Source: Pseudomonadota bacterium (GTDB taxonomy: Bacteria; Pseudomonadota; Alphaproteobacteria; Sphingomonadales; Sphingomonadaceae). From it: a stretch of 11,192 nucleotides of DNA. The notes under the pieces are model-generated. The model was not told the origin of the DNA. It did no database searches and worked only from the letters and a program-made list of their open reading frames with translations. The stretch covers positions 1 through 11,192 of the forward strand of contig JAFAED010000168.1 in the NCBI GenBank assembly GCA_023424275.1, given 5' to 3'. Both the position numbers and the translations under genes were made by a program. Of this stretch, positions 1-6,995 are shown piece after piece (position 1 is the stretch's first letter; each line of letters starts with the position of its first letter).

Positions 1-1086
1 AATGATCGTCCAGTTTAAGGAGCTGTAGTCGGGGCCGAATCGGAGCGTGCGATCGACTTATGAGGTCAGCGAGGTGAAGGTGAGGTTCTCGTTCAGTTCC
101 TTCTCGACCGTCAGGCTGTAGATGCCGAACTTATCGTGGGTAGGCTGGTTCAGATTGTAGGACGAGGTGAGATCCGGCAGATTCAGGAAATATTGGCTCG
201 AATTCTTCTGTTTGTAATCCTGATGGAAGACCGCCGGCAGGATCGTCCAGCTTGGATCGGGTTGCCAGATCGCCGAAAGGCGCGCAACGCGGGTATCTGC
301 CTCGTTCCAGTTCTTGTCGCTCAGCGTGCTTCCGGTCGAGCGCACGAGCGGCGTGTAGTCCGGCTCGGTAGTCGAGAAGCCACGGCTTTCGTAATTTCCG
401 TTGGCAATATTATCGATGTAGCCGCCTTCGTGGCGATAGGAAAATCCGGCGCGCAGCGCGAGCTTGTCCTCGATCACCGGCAGGTTGACAATCGCCTCAC
501 CATGGTAGCTCATGGCGCCATGCCTGGTCGTAGCCGCACCTGCAGCGATTTCGCCGGCAAACTGGGTCGGATCTGGCCGCGCGCTGACATATTTGATCGC
601 GCCGCCCATTGAACTCCCGCCGTACAAAGTGCCTTGGGGGCCCTTTAGAACTTCCACCCGCGCCATGTCGAAGAAGACCGGGTCGATGCCTCCGGAAAAA
701 TTCGTGCTGATCGTCACGAGCGAGACGTCATCGAGGAAGAAGGCGACCGTTGGCGAGGACGCGACCGTGCTAACCCCTCTTATGTTGTAGCGCGCGAGGC
801 CGCGTTCGGTGCCGCCCGATGCAACTCCGGGGACGGATCCGAGCACGTCCTTGATGTCGACCGCATTTTGATCGCGCAATTGGTCCCCCGAAATCGCGTT
901 GACCGAAAGCGGAATGTCTTGCAGCCGGTCGTTCCGTTTGCGCGCGGTGACGATGATATCACCGCTATGATCCTCGCTCGCCGATTGCGGAGCGGGCTCC
1001 TGCGCGAATACAGGTGCGGGGCCCAACAACGACCCCGCGGCTGCGGTCATTAGCAGGAATCGAGTTGTTCGGGGTCTCGTCTTCAT
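1..1086 (-). pseudogene. TonB-dependent outer-membrane receptor, interrupted by an in-frame stop and cut by the window edge
   Basis: Outer-membrane TonB-dependent receptor, normally about 700-800 residues, that imports a scarce or bulky substrate using TonB energy. The open part (58-1086) gives 342 residues: a signal peptide (1-28, cut after VFA), a TonB box around 43-50 (DIIVTARK), a plug domain at about 56-170 with the RVEVLKGPQGTLYGG motif at 143-157, then the first barrel strands. It stops at TAA (58-60) after LTFTSLTS. The same frame then continues open to base 1 as VDRTLRFGPDYSS..., which reads like the next barrel segment, with the stop sitting where a Tyr (TAT/TAC) would fit. I therefore call one gene with a nonsense codon or a base error, not a natural end. 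The ATG at 1084-1086 has GGGAGG 5 nt upstream. Family assignment is secure; the ligand is unknown. It lies downstream of the other minus-strand genes, after a long gap. Confidence 0.85.
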
Positions 1087-1680
1087 TATTGCCTCCCATC
1101 ATGGTCTGTTTTTCTGGTCTCGTTATTCATAGTCTGAAGCTGGGGATGCCCGGGTGGCGGCCGTTTCTTGGTCGGCCGTGATTTCGCACCGGTATTGCTC
1201 TTGGATCTCCCCCGTTCGAACTGCTCTTGGCGATAAGGTTTCAGTTCATATTGGGCCGATCAAGTGCCGCATCCGGATAAATCTCATGCAACATAAGTTT
1301 CCGGCTGAAGTCATAATGGCAATTCCGCCTGCTTCGATTGAGACCCCTGTTTCGGCGTTCGTTCCCGCGGTTTTAGGAGGGCAGTACAGCGCTGGCCTGC
1401 AGCCTGTGTGCCTCGCGCGCGCGAGAGAATCGGTGGTGGATACGTACCGGGAGCCGGCGGCAATCGAGCAAGCGCCGATCGATTGGCAGCAAGGAATCCG
1501 ATTAAAATCAGCCGGCCCAAATCGTGCGGGCGCGATGGGTAGCGCTGCGAGGCCGGGGCTATTTCGGCTCTGATACTCGCGGCCGGTCGGCTTCAAACCG
1601 ATCGGCAACTTCTCGGAAGCCCATCCGGCCGATGTACGCGGACCTCTCGCGCACCGGCGCGGGGGGCTATCGAACTCAGT
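1087..1680. other. Long intergenic gap with no convincing gene
   Basis: These 594 bases separate the receptor from the GFA gene. Open frames exist on both strands (for example 1154-1573 plus and 1246-1608 minus), but their products resemble no family I know, are rich in Arg, Ala, Pro and Cys, and overlap each other. I see no ribosome site that would favour either. The stretch should hold the receptor promoter, but I find no clear -35/-10 pair. A GC-rich inverted repeat (CGCGC-ACCG-GCGCG, 1648-1661) lies 20 bases past the GFA stop and has no T-tract. Confidence 0.5.
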
Positions 1681-2094
1681 CTATTGTTCCTGGAGACACA
1701 GCACGCCCTCAGGGAAGGGCAGCCATTTCTGCGCCCGGCGGGTCCAGATGTGCACCGACGGATCGAGATCATCTGTCTTGTCGAGAGTACCTGCCTTGAT
1801 GAAGCTGATACCGTCATCACGCGCGGCAGGGGTTTCCGTGACGAGCGGTGATCCGCACGACGCGCAAAAATATCGATACACGGCCCCGCCGGTTTCGCTG
1901 GTATCCTCGAACATTGCCATGTTGCCAGTCAGGGTCAGGTCGTCGCGCGCGACGATGGCAATGACTGACAGGGCGGACCCCGATTGCTTCTGGCAATTAC
2001 GGCAGTGACAGGCCATCAACGCCTTTGGAGGCCATGCGGTCCGATAGCGGACGGCACCACATAGGCAGCTGCCGTCGCGGATTTCCTCGCTCAT
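1681..2094 (-). CDS. GFA/CENP-V family zinc-binding protein
   Basis: Small cytoplasmic protein (137 residues) of the glutathione-dependent formaldehyde-activating (GFA, also CENP-V) family. The family's zinc cysteines are visible: C10 and C12 (GSCLCGAVRY), C29, C31 and C34 (CHCRNCQK), and C77 and C80 (CASCGSP). The length is typical for single-domain members. The original member was proposed to catalyse formation of S-hydroxymethylglutathione, but most family members have no proven reaction, so I infer only a zinc protein that may handle thiol adducts or small aldehydes. Start ATG 2092-2094 has GGAGGG 7 nt upstream. It follows the carotenoid oxygenase on the same strand after 191 bases that include a strong hairpin, so joint transcription is uncertain. 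Its position beside two aldehyde-related genes fits, but does not prove, a role in aldehyde stress. Confidence 0.88.
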   Translation of the reverse strand: MSEEIRDGSCLCGAVRYRTAWPPKALMACHCRNCQKQSGSALSVIAIVARDDLTLTGNMAMFEDTSETGGAVYRYFCASCGSPLVTETPAARDDGISFIKAGTLDKTDDLDPSVHIWTRRAQKWLPFPEGVLCLQEQ

Positions 2095-2232
2095 ATTCGA
2101 ACCCTCCGAAGCCTGGAAGACGCTATGCTATCCTGTCGCTCGCGGTCCGGCCGAGAGGCTGCGGCGACAGGCATTTCTCATGGTCGGCGTACCGCCTCAC
2201 CATATCGGCTTGCAAGATTGGCATATCGAAGC

Positions 2233-2261
2233 CGCCGCCCGGGCAATCGCTTCGGGCGGCG
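2233..2261 (-). terminator. GC-rich hairpin after the carotenoid oxygenase gene, possible terminator
   Basis: A perfect 8-bp inverted repeat (CGCCGCCC and GGGCGGCG, extendable by one G-C and two wobble pairs) with a 13-base loop lies 25 bases past the dioxygenase stop. No T-tract follows on the minus strand, so a classic Rho-independent terminator is not shown. It may instead protect the 3' end of the message or slow the polymerase. The rest of the 2095-2285 gap shows no gene. Confidence 0.45.
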
Positions 2262-2285
2262 ACCCTCGTCGGCAATATTCGGCGA

Positions 2286-3677
2286 CTATGCGGAACGCCA
2301 GTTGCCATGAAAGCCAAAGGGGATACGGCGCGGGGCTTTGGCAACCGCAATCGGACCGGCGCCGACATTCTGGGCGTCGAAGATCGCGAAGTCGCTGGTT
2401 TTGGAGGCGCCGCGGTAAATGACCGTCAACAACCATCCGTCGCCTTCCTCCGCATCCGCCGAGCGAGGCACGAATACCGGCTCGCCGGGCGTGTCGCCAT
2501 CCTCGAACCGGTAATCGACACGCTGCTGCGTGGCGAGGTCGATATGCGACAGGCAGTCGAAGGCGGCAAGGCCCACATTGCCATGCGAAAGTCCGGCGAA
2601 CCAGCCGTGCCGATAGGCCAGCCCGGCCCGACGTTCATCGAGCCTTGGAAAATCGCCGGTCATGTCGTCGAGCGGCGTTCGCTTGATGCTATTGCTGTTG
2701 TCCGAGAGATCGAAAGTCCAGCGGACAAGACGCGCGCCGGTGCGTCCTTCCATCGAGCCATCCGGATCGGGAAACATCGGCGGCGCCGCATATTCCATGA
2801 CATCGGCGAAGATGATTTCGTTTTGTTCCCAAGCGTTCATCGTGTGAAAGACGAAGCAGGCATCGGTGGTGAACCACCGGATCGAGTCAACCGATCCGTC
2901 GCGGCGCATCACGCCAACATGCGAGCCCTTGTCGGGCTCCCAAGCATAGGCTGGTCCGCCGACCATCGCACGCTGCAGATCGGCCGTTAGCGGCAGGATG
3001 GGAAACAGCGCATGGCGGCTTGTCACGAGGAAGTCGTGGACCATCGAAGCGAAGGGTGCTTCGAAGGTGTCGCGGCGCGTGGGCTTCCCCGCGGCATCGG
3101 TGATCCCGAACGCCATCAGGCTGTTCAAGGGAAGATCGCCGGCGTGACGGCCGAACCAGATCATCTCGCCCGTTTCGGGATCCAGTTTCGGATGAGCGGT
3201 CACGGGGCCGACATATCGCTCGGCATAGCCGCGCGACTCCAGCGTCAGCGGATCGAGTTCGAATGGCTGATGCCCCTCCTCGAGCGCATAGAGATGGCCG
3301 CCATGCCAGACGGCGTTCGTGTTGCCGACGCCGAAATCCTTGCCGAGTGCCGCGGGGTCACTCGTCATCGGGTTGCCGAACGTTCCGAACAGGGCGCGGC
3401 CGGCCTCATTCTCGAGGTTCCATTTCGGCGTGCGCACATAGCGATTGCGATAGCGAACCTTGCCATCTTCGACGAAGAAGGCGTGGACCATGCCGTCGCC
3501 GGCGAACCAGTGATATTGGTCACGCGGTTCGAACTGCGGGTTGGGTCCGTTCCGGTAGAATGCGCCCCTGAGCCCGGCAGGAATCTCACCCTTCACTTCG
3601 AGTTCGAAATCATCCTCGCTCTGCAAGGGAGCGAAATTCCCGGTGAGATAGGGGTCTGTGACTTGTGCGGCGCCCAT
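2286..3677 (-). CDS. Carotenoid oxygenase / lignostilbene-dioxygenase family enzyme
   Basis: Cytoplasmic non-heme Fe(II) dioxygenase of the RPE65/carotenoid cleavage family, which splits a C=C bond with O2 to give two carbonyl products. The 463 residues match bacterial members such as lignostilbene dioxygenases and isoeugenol monooxygenase. All four iron histidines are visible: H162 (TAHPK), H214 (MVHDF), H278 (FVFHT) and H457 (FGFHGNW, at the C-terminus). The N-terminal YRNGPNPQFEP and HWFAGDGMVH stretches are also characteristic. In the pocket, F58 is kept, but positions that I align with the phenol-binding Tyr and Lys of resveratrol-cleaving NOV1 (Y101, K134) are F100 and E133 here, so a 4-hydroxystilbene substrate is doubtful. 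There is no signal peptide. Start ATG 3675-3677 has AAGGAGG 6 nt upstream. The aldehyde dehydrogenase lies 173 bases upstream on the same strand and could oxidise an aldehyde product. Family is sure; substrate is not. Confidence 0.93.
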   Translation of the reverse strand: MGAAQVTDPYLTGNFAPLQSEDDFELEVKGEIPAGLRGAFYRNGPNPQFEPRDQYHWFAGDGMVHAFFVEDGKVRYRNRYVRTPKWNLENEAGRALFGTFGNPMTSDPAALGKDFGVGNTNAVWHGGHLYALEEGHQPFELDPLTLESRGYAERYVGPVTAHPKLDPETGEMIWFGRHAGDLPLNSLMAFGITDAAGKPTRRDTFEAPFASMVHDFLVTSRHALFPILPLTADLQRAMVGGPAYAWEPDKGSHVGVMRRDGSVDSIRWFTTDACFVFHTMNAWEQNEIIFADVMEYAAPPMFPDPDGSMEGRTGARLVRWTFDLSDNSNSIKRTPLDDMTGDFPRLDERRAGLAYRHGWFAGLSHGNVGLAAFDCLSHIDLATQQRVDYRFEDGDTPGEPVFVPRSADAEEGDGWLLTVIYRGASKTSDFAIFDAQNVGAGPIAVAKAPRRIPFGFHGNWRSA

Positions 3678-3703
3678 TGCGGTCCTCCTTATATTCGAGT
3701 GTT

Positions 3704-3729
3704 AATATTGTGAATGTCGTTTCAATATT
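3704..3729. promoter_or_regulatory. Perfect inverted repeat upstream of the carotenoid oxygenase gene, possible operator
   Basis: AATATTG and CAATATT form perfect 7-bp arms separated by 12 bases, starting 27 bases upstream of the dioxygenase ATG and just upstream of its ribosome site. Arm centres are 19 bases apart, about two helical turns, as for a dimeric repressor or activator site. It could also form a leader hairpin in the mRNA. No known regulator motif is recognised. Confidence 0.35.
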
Positions 3730-3823
3730 CAGCCTGCGAGCCGGGCTGCGCGCGAGAGCAGGGACGGCGCAGGCCGACCAGCCCACTTTGTGTCTTCCCG
3801 GCGAAGTGGCGCGCGCCCGGCCA

Positions 3824-3845
3824 GTTCCATCGCGCAGCATGGAAC
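3824..3845 (-). terminator. Hairpin just past the aldehyde dehydrogenase stop
   Basis: GTTCCAT and ATGGAAC are perfect 7-bp arms around an 8-base loop, 5 bases beyond the aldehyde dehydrogenase TGA. There is no T-tract, so it is a candidate 3'-end or attenuation hairpin between the two genes and not a proven terminator. Confidence 0.35.
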
Positions 3846-3850
3846 ATGGG

Positions 3851-5269
3851 TCAGGCGGCGCAGACGAGAGCTTTGACCTCGAGGAATTCCTCGATCGCCT
3901 TGGGTCCCCATTCCCGGCCGTTACCCGAGCGCTTGTAGCCGCCAAAGGGTGCCGACAATTCAGGGAGAACGCGATTGATTGCGACCTGACCCGCCCGGAG
4001 CGATCGGCCAACCGCCAGCGCCTCGTCGGTATCGCCTTGAACATAGGCGGCCAAGCCATAAGGGGTATCATTTGCGATGCGGATGGCGTCGGCAACGTCC
4101 CGATATCCTATGATGACGACAACGGGCCCGAAGATTTCCTCCTGCGCCACCGTCATGCGATTATCGACGTTGCTGAAAATCGTGGGCCGGACAAAATAGC
4201 CCTTTTGAAGCCCTTCCGGGCGGTCGGGGCCGCCGGCAACGAGCGTCGCTCCTTCATCAATCCCAGCGTGAATCAGAGCCTGCACCCTGTCATATTGCCT
4301 TTTGGAGATCACGGGCCCAAGCGGAGGATTGGTCTCGGGCAATCCGGGGAGCTTGTTGCTCACATGCGCCGCCGCGATCGCTGCGACTTCTTCCATCCTC
4401 TCGTGCGGGACGAGAAGCCGGGTAGGCGCATTGCAGGACTGGCCGGAGTTCATCATGACGAAGTCGAGGTTCTCCGCCACCGCCTTTCCAAAGTCGGCTG
4501 ACTGCAGAAGAATATTGGGCGATTTCCCGCCCAGTTCCTGGTGCACGCGCTTGACGGTATCGGCCGCGGCGTGGGCAACCGCCACGCCGCCAGCCGTCGA
4601 ACCGGTAAACGAGATCATGTCGACGTCGGGATGCGACGCCAGCGCGGCCCCGGCGGTCGGCCCGTCACCGTGCACGAGATTGAATACGCCTGGCGGAGTC
4701 GCTGCGGCATCCATTATCTCGGCGACTATAGTGGCCACTGTCGGCGCGAACTCGGAAGGCTTCAGCACCATTGTACAGCCTGCTGCCAGAGCCGGGCCGA
4801 TCTTCGCCGCGATCTGACCCAGCGGCCAGTTCCAGGGCGTGATCAGGCCGACGACGCCTATGGCCTCTCTCGTGATCAATATGTTCCCCGACCTTGAATC
4901 GAACTCATATTCGGCGAGCGAATGACGGGCGATGGCGAGATGGCCCAACGCCACGGACACATGCGCCTGTTCGGCCAGCCAGGTGGGTGCGCCAACTTCG
5001 GATGTGATCGCTCCGGCGAGATCGGTTTTGCGGGCTTCGAATTGCGCGATGATCCGATCGAGGAGGTCGAGGCGGAATTGGCGTTCCGAACGGTGAAACG
5101 GATCATAGGCCCGGCGCCCCGCGCGGACCGCCGCGTCGATGTCCGACGCGCCGCCATTCGCGACGGCGCCGAGCGCCTTTTCGGTGGCCGGGTCGATCAC
5201 CGTCATGCGGGAAGGCTGTTCGCAATTGACCCAGATGCCGTCGATATAATGACGGATATTGTCAGGCAT
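3851..5269 (-). CDS. NAD(P)-dependent aldehyde dehydrogenase
   Basis: Cytoplasmic aldehyde dehydrogenase superfamily enzyme (472 residues, normal length) that oxidises an aldehyde to its acid. Catalytic positions are all present: N147 (TPWNWPLG), K170 (LKPSE, cofactor binding), the general base E245 (QELGGKSPN) and the nucleophile C279 (NSGQSCN). The EEIFGPV segment near residue 374 and the FTGST turn at 221-225 are also normal. Start ATG 5267-5269 is preceded by GAGGA 6 nt upstream. It is the first gene of the minus-strand block and is divergent from the amidohydrolase across an AT-rich gap that must carry its promoter. Aldehydes could come from the dioxygenase next door or from the GMC enzyme at 8254-9885. 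Sequence does not fix the substrate or NAD versus NADP preference. Confidence 0.95.
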   Translation of the reverse strand: MPDNIRHYIDGIWVNCEQPSRMTVIDPATEKALGAVANGGASDIDAAVRAGRRAYDPFHRSERQFRLDLLDRIIAQFEARKTDLAGAITSEVGAPTWLAEQAHVSVALGHLAIARHSLAEYEFDSRSGNILITREAIGVVGLITPWNWPLGQIAAKIGPALAAGCTMVLKPSEFAPTVATIVAEIMDAAATPPGVFNLVHGDGPTAGAALASHPDVDMISFTGSTAGGVAVAHAAADTVKRVHQELGGKSPNILLQSADFGKAVAENLDFVMMNSGQSCNAPTRLLVPHERMEEVAAIAAAHVSNKLPGLPETNPPLGPVISKRQYDRVQALIHAGIDEGATLVAGGPDRPEGLQKGYFVRPTIFSNVDNRMTVAQEEIFGPVVVIIGYRDVADAIRIANDTPYGLAAYVQGDTDEALAVGRSLRAGQVAINRVLPELSAPFGGYKRSGNGREWGPKAIEEFLEVKALVCAA

Positions 5270-5609
5270 AAATTATCCTCACCCCATGTATTAATAGAAT
5301 AACTGAAAGTAATATCTGAAAAAATTTGCAGATCATTTTCATTTATTGAGCAATTTATTAGAATCGTTTCCAAAATAAACTTGATTGCATGGAATTTTGT
5401 CACGCTATTGGCGCGAATTGGAAAACGCAATTCCCGCCTAAACGAATAATTCGAAGATCATAAATCCTTTGCATCCGTCATATTCACGCGCACGGATTTG
5501 CGGACCAATCTTGGCTTGGACATCGCGGCAGGCGGCCGGGAGAGATTTTGGGAAAAGCGATCCGCGAGGTTTGAAGCCCCGGTCGGAACAACCCGCGCAG
5601 GAGTTGAAG
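5270..5609. promoter_or_regulatory. AT-rich divergent promoter region between aldehyde dehydrogenase and amidohydrolase
   Basis: This non-coding stretch carries the promoters of both flanking genes. Bases 5281-5400 are only about 26% GC by direct count, far below the flanking genes. Within it are a direct repeat CTGAAA (5303-5308 and 5316-5321), a direct repeat ATTTATT (5341-5347 and 5353-5359), an inverted repeat GAATTG-N7-CAATTC (5415-5433) and an 11-base palindrome CGAATAATTCG (5443-5453). I could not find a -35/-10 pair good enough to call for either gene. Confidence 0.55.
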
Positions 5610-6758
5610 ATGGCCCGGCCTCATGATGATCTTGTGACCATTCGGCGCGACCTCCACGCGCATCCCGAACTGGGGTATGAGGAAGACCGGACAAGCCGCA
5701 TCATTGCCGAATTCCTCGCGCAATATGGGATAGAGGTTACCACGGGGATCGCGAAAACGGGCGTCGTCGGCGCTTTGAAGAAGGGAGCGAGCGAGCGTGC
5801 CATCGGCTTGCGTGCCGACATGGATGCTTTGCCCATGGACGAACTCAACAGCTTTGCCCATCGATCGCAATCGCCGGGAAAATTTCACGGCTGCGGCCAC
5901 GACGGCCACACTGCGATGCTTCTCGGCGCGGCGCGCGTTCTCGCCGAACAGGTCGAGTTCGACGGGACGGTTTATCTGATCTTTCAGCCGGCCGAAGAGG
6001 GCGGCGGCGGCGGCAAGAGGATGGTCGAGGAAGGATTGTTCGAAAGATTCCCGATGACGGCCGTCTATGGACTTCACAATGGGCCTGCCGGGACGCTGGG
6101 GAATTTCTCGGGCAAGGAGGGCGCCTTCATGGCGGCGCTGACCGAGTTCGACATTCTTTTTACGGGACGCGGCGGTCATAGTGCCATGCCGCAAACCACG
6201 GTCGACCCGCTTCCGGCGATCGCCAGCTTCATTCTGGGTGCTCAGACCGTTGTCAGTCGTATGGTCGAACCACAAGCGTCTGCTGTTTTGAGCATCACCA
6301 AAATGGCGGCGGGCACGGCTTACAATGTGATTCCCGACACCGCGTCGATTGGAGGCAGTTGCCGCTATCATGACGAAGAAGTCGGACGAACGATACGCGA
6401 GCGGATGGCGCGGCTTGCCGAGCAGACTGCTGCCGCATTCGGATGCACAGCCGATGTGACCTTCCGGGAGCTTTATCCGGTGCTGGTCAACAGCTCACGT
6501 GAGACGAGGCTGGCCCTCGATGTGGCGCGGAGACTGCGCGGCGAGGAAGCGGTCAATGGCGATCGCGGACTGGTCATGGGTTCGGAGGATTTTGCCTTCA
6601 TGCTGCAAGCAAAGCCCGGAGCCTATCTGTTCCTCGAAACCGGTACCGCGCAGAACGGCGCATTCGTCCATAATCCGCACTATGATTTCAACGACGACGC
6701 TATCCCCTTCGGAATAGACTATTGGGTCGAGATCGTGAAAACCGAACTGGGCGGCTAA
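5610..6758 (+). CDS. M20D family amidohydrolase (hippurate / N-acyl-amino-acid hydrolase type)
   Basis: Cytoplasmic metallohydrolase (382 residues, typical of M20D) that cleaves an amide bond, usually between an acyl or aryl group and an amino acid. Motifs in order: RRDLHAHPELGYEE (12-25), GLRADMDALPM (66-76), the metal site C95 and H97 (HGCGHDGHT), E129/E130 (QPAEEGG), H156 (GLHN), the dimerisation segment GRGGHSAMP, GSEDFAFM and a C-terminal VHNPHYDFND with H354. All metal ligands are therefore in place. I chose ATG 5610 over an in-frame ATG at 5469: CAGGAG sits 6 nt before it, and the 47 extra residues do not look like the family. It is alone on its strand, convergent with the AraC gene and divergent from the aldehyde dehydrogenase. 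The substrate is unknown; freeing an acid from an amino-acid conjugate is a reasonable inference. Confidence 0.93.
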   Translation: MARPHDDLVTIRRDLHAHPELGYEEDRTSRIIAEFLAQYGIEVTTGIAKTGVVGALKKGASERAIGLRADMDALPMDELNSFAHRSQSPGKFHGCGHDGHTAMLLGAARVLAEQVEFDGTVYLIFQPAEEGGGGGKRMVEEGLFERFPMTAVYGLHNGPAGTLGNFSGKEGAFMAALTEFDILFTGRGGHSAMPQTTVDPLPAIASFILGAQTVVSRMVEPQASAVLSITKMAAGTAYNVIPDTASIGGSCRYHDEEVGRTIRERMARLAEQTAAAFGCTADVTFRELYPVLVNSSRETRLALDVARRLRGEEAVNGDRGLVMGSEDFAFMLQAKPGAYLFLETGTAQNGAFVHNPHYDFNDDAIPFGIDYWVEIVKTELGG

Positions 6759-6995
6759 CGCCGATTGCCGCGGCGCCGGCGTGGGTCAGACGCTGGGGGG
6801 CTTATCGCGACGGCAAGAAGCAGATGTTTGCCAGAGCGCGAGGCGCGGGGTCCCGTGCCATTCCCTCGTCTTCCTCCCGGGCCGGTATGAGGCCTGCCAG
6901 TAAGGTGCGGCGACATAAAAGTCGCTCGGCAAAACGCAGTTTTGGTGTCCGGCGCGCGGCGGCTTCTGATGAGAGCCTGTCTCGCAGACAGTGCG

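Noticed and set aside
1154..1608. Overlapping open frames on both strands in the gap between receptor and GFA genes
   Set aside because: No family resemblance, mutual overlap and no clear ribosome sites.
2025..2990. Plus-strand open frame of 321 codons
   Set aside because: It lies antisense to the dioxygenase and GFA genes, whose proteins carry clear family motifs; its own product resembles nothing and it has no good ribosome site.
3665..4501. Plus-strand open frame of 278 codons
   Set aside because: Antisense to the aldehyde dehydrogenase with its full catalytic set; typical spurious frame of GC-rich DNA.
5469..5609. 47-residue N-terminal extension of the amidohydrolase
   Set aside because: The family starts near the RRDLHAHPE motif, the extension has no signal peptide or domain, and CAGGAG marks ATG 5610.
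5484..6371. Minus-strand open frame of 295 codons
   Set aside because: Antisense to the amidohydrolase; no recognisable domain.
6977..6991. CTGTCT-CGC-AGACAG hairpin just past the AraC stop
   Set aside because: Short 6-bp stem with no T-tract on either strand; too weak to call a terminator.
6759..6995. Possible gene or bidirectional terminator in the convergent gap
   Set aside because: Only small hairpins (for example GCGAC-N6-GTCGC at 6910-6925) and no coding signal; nothing strong enough to report.
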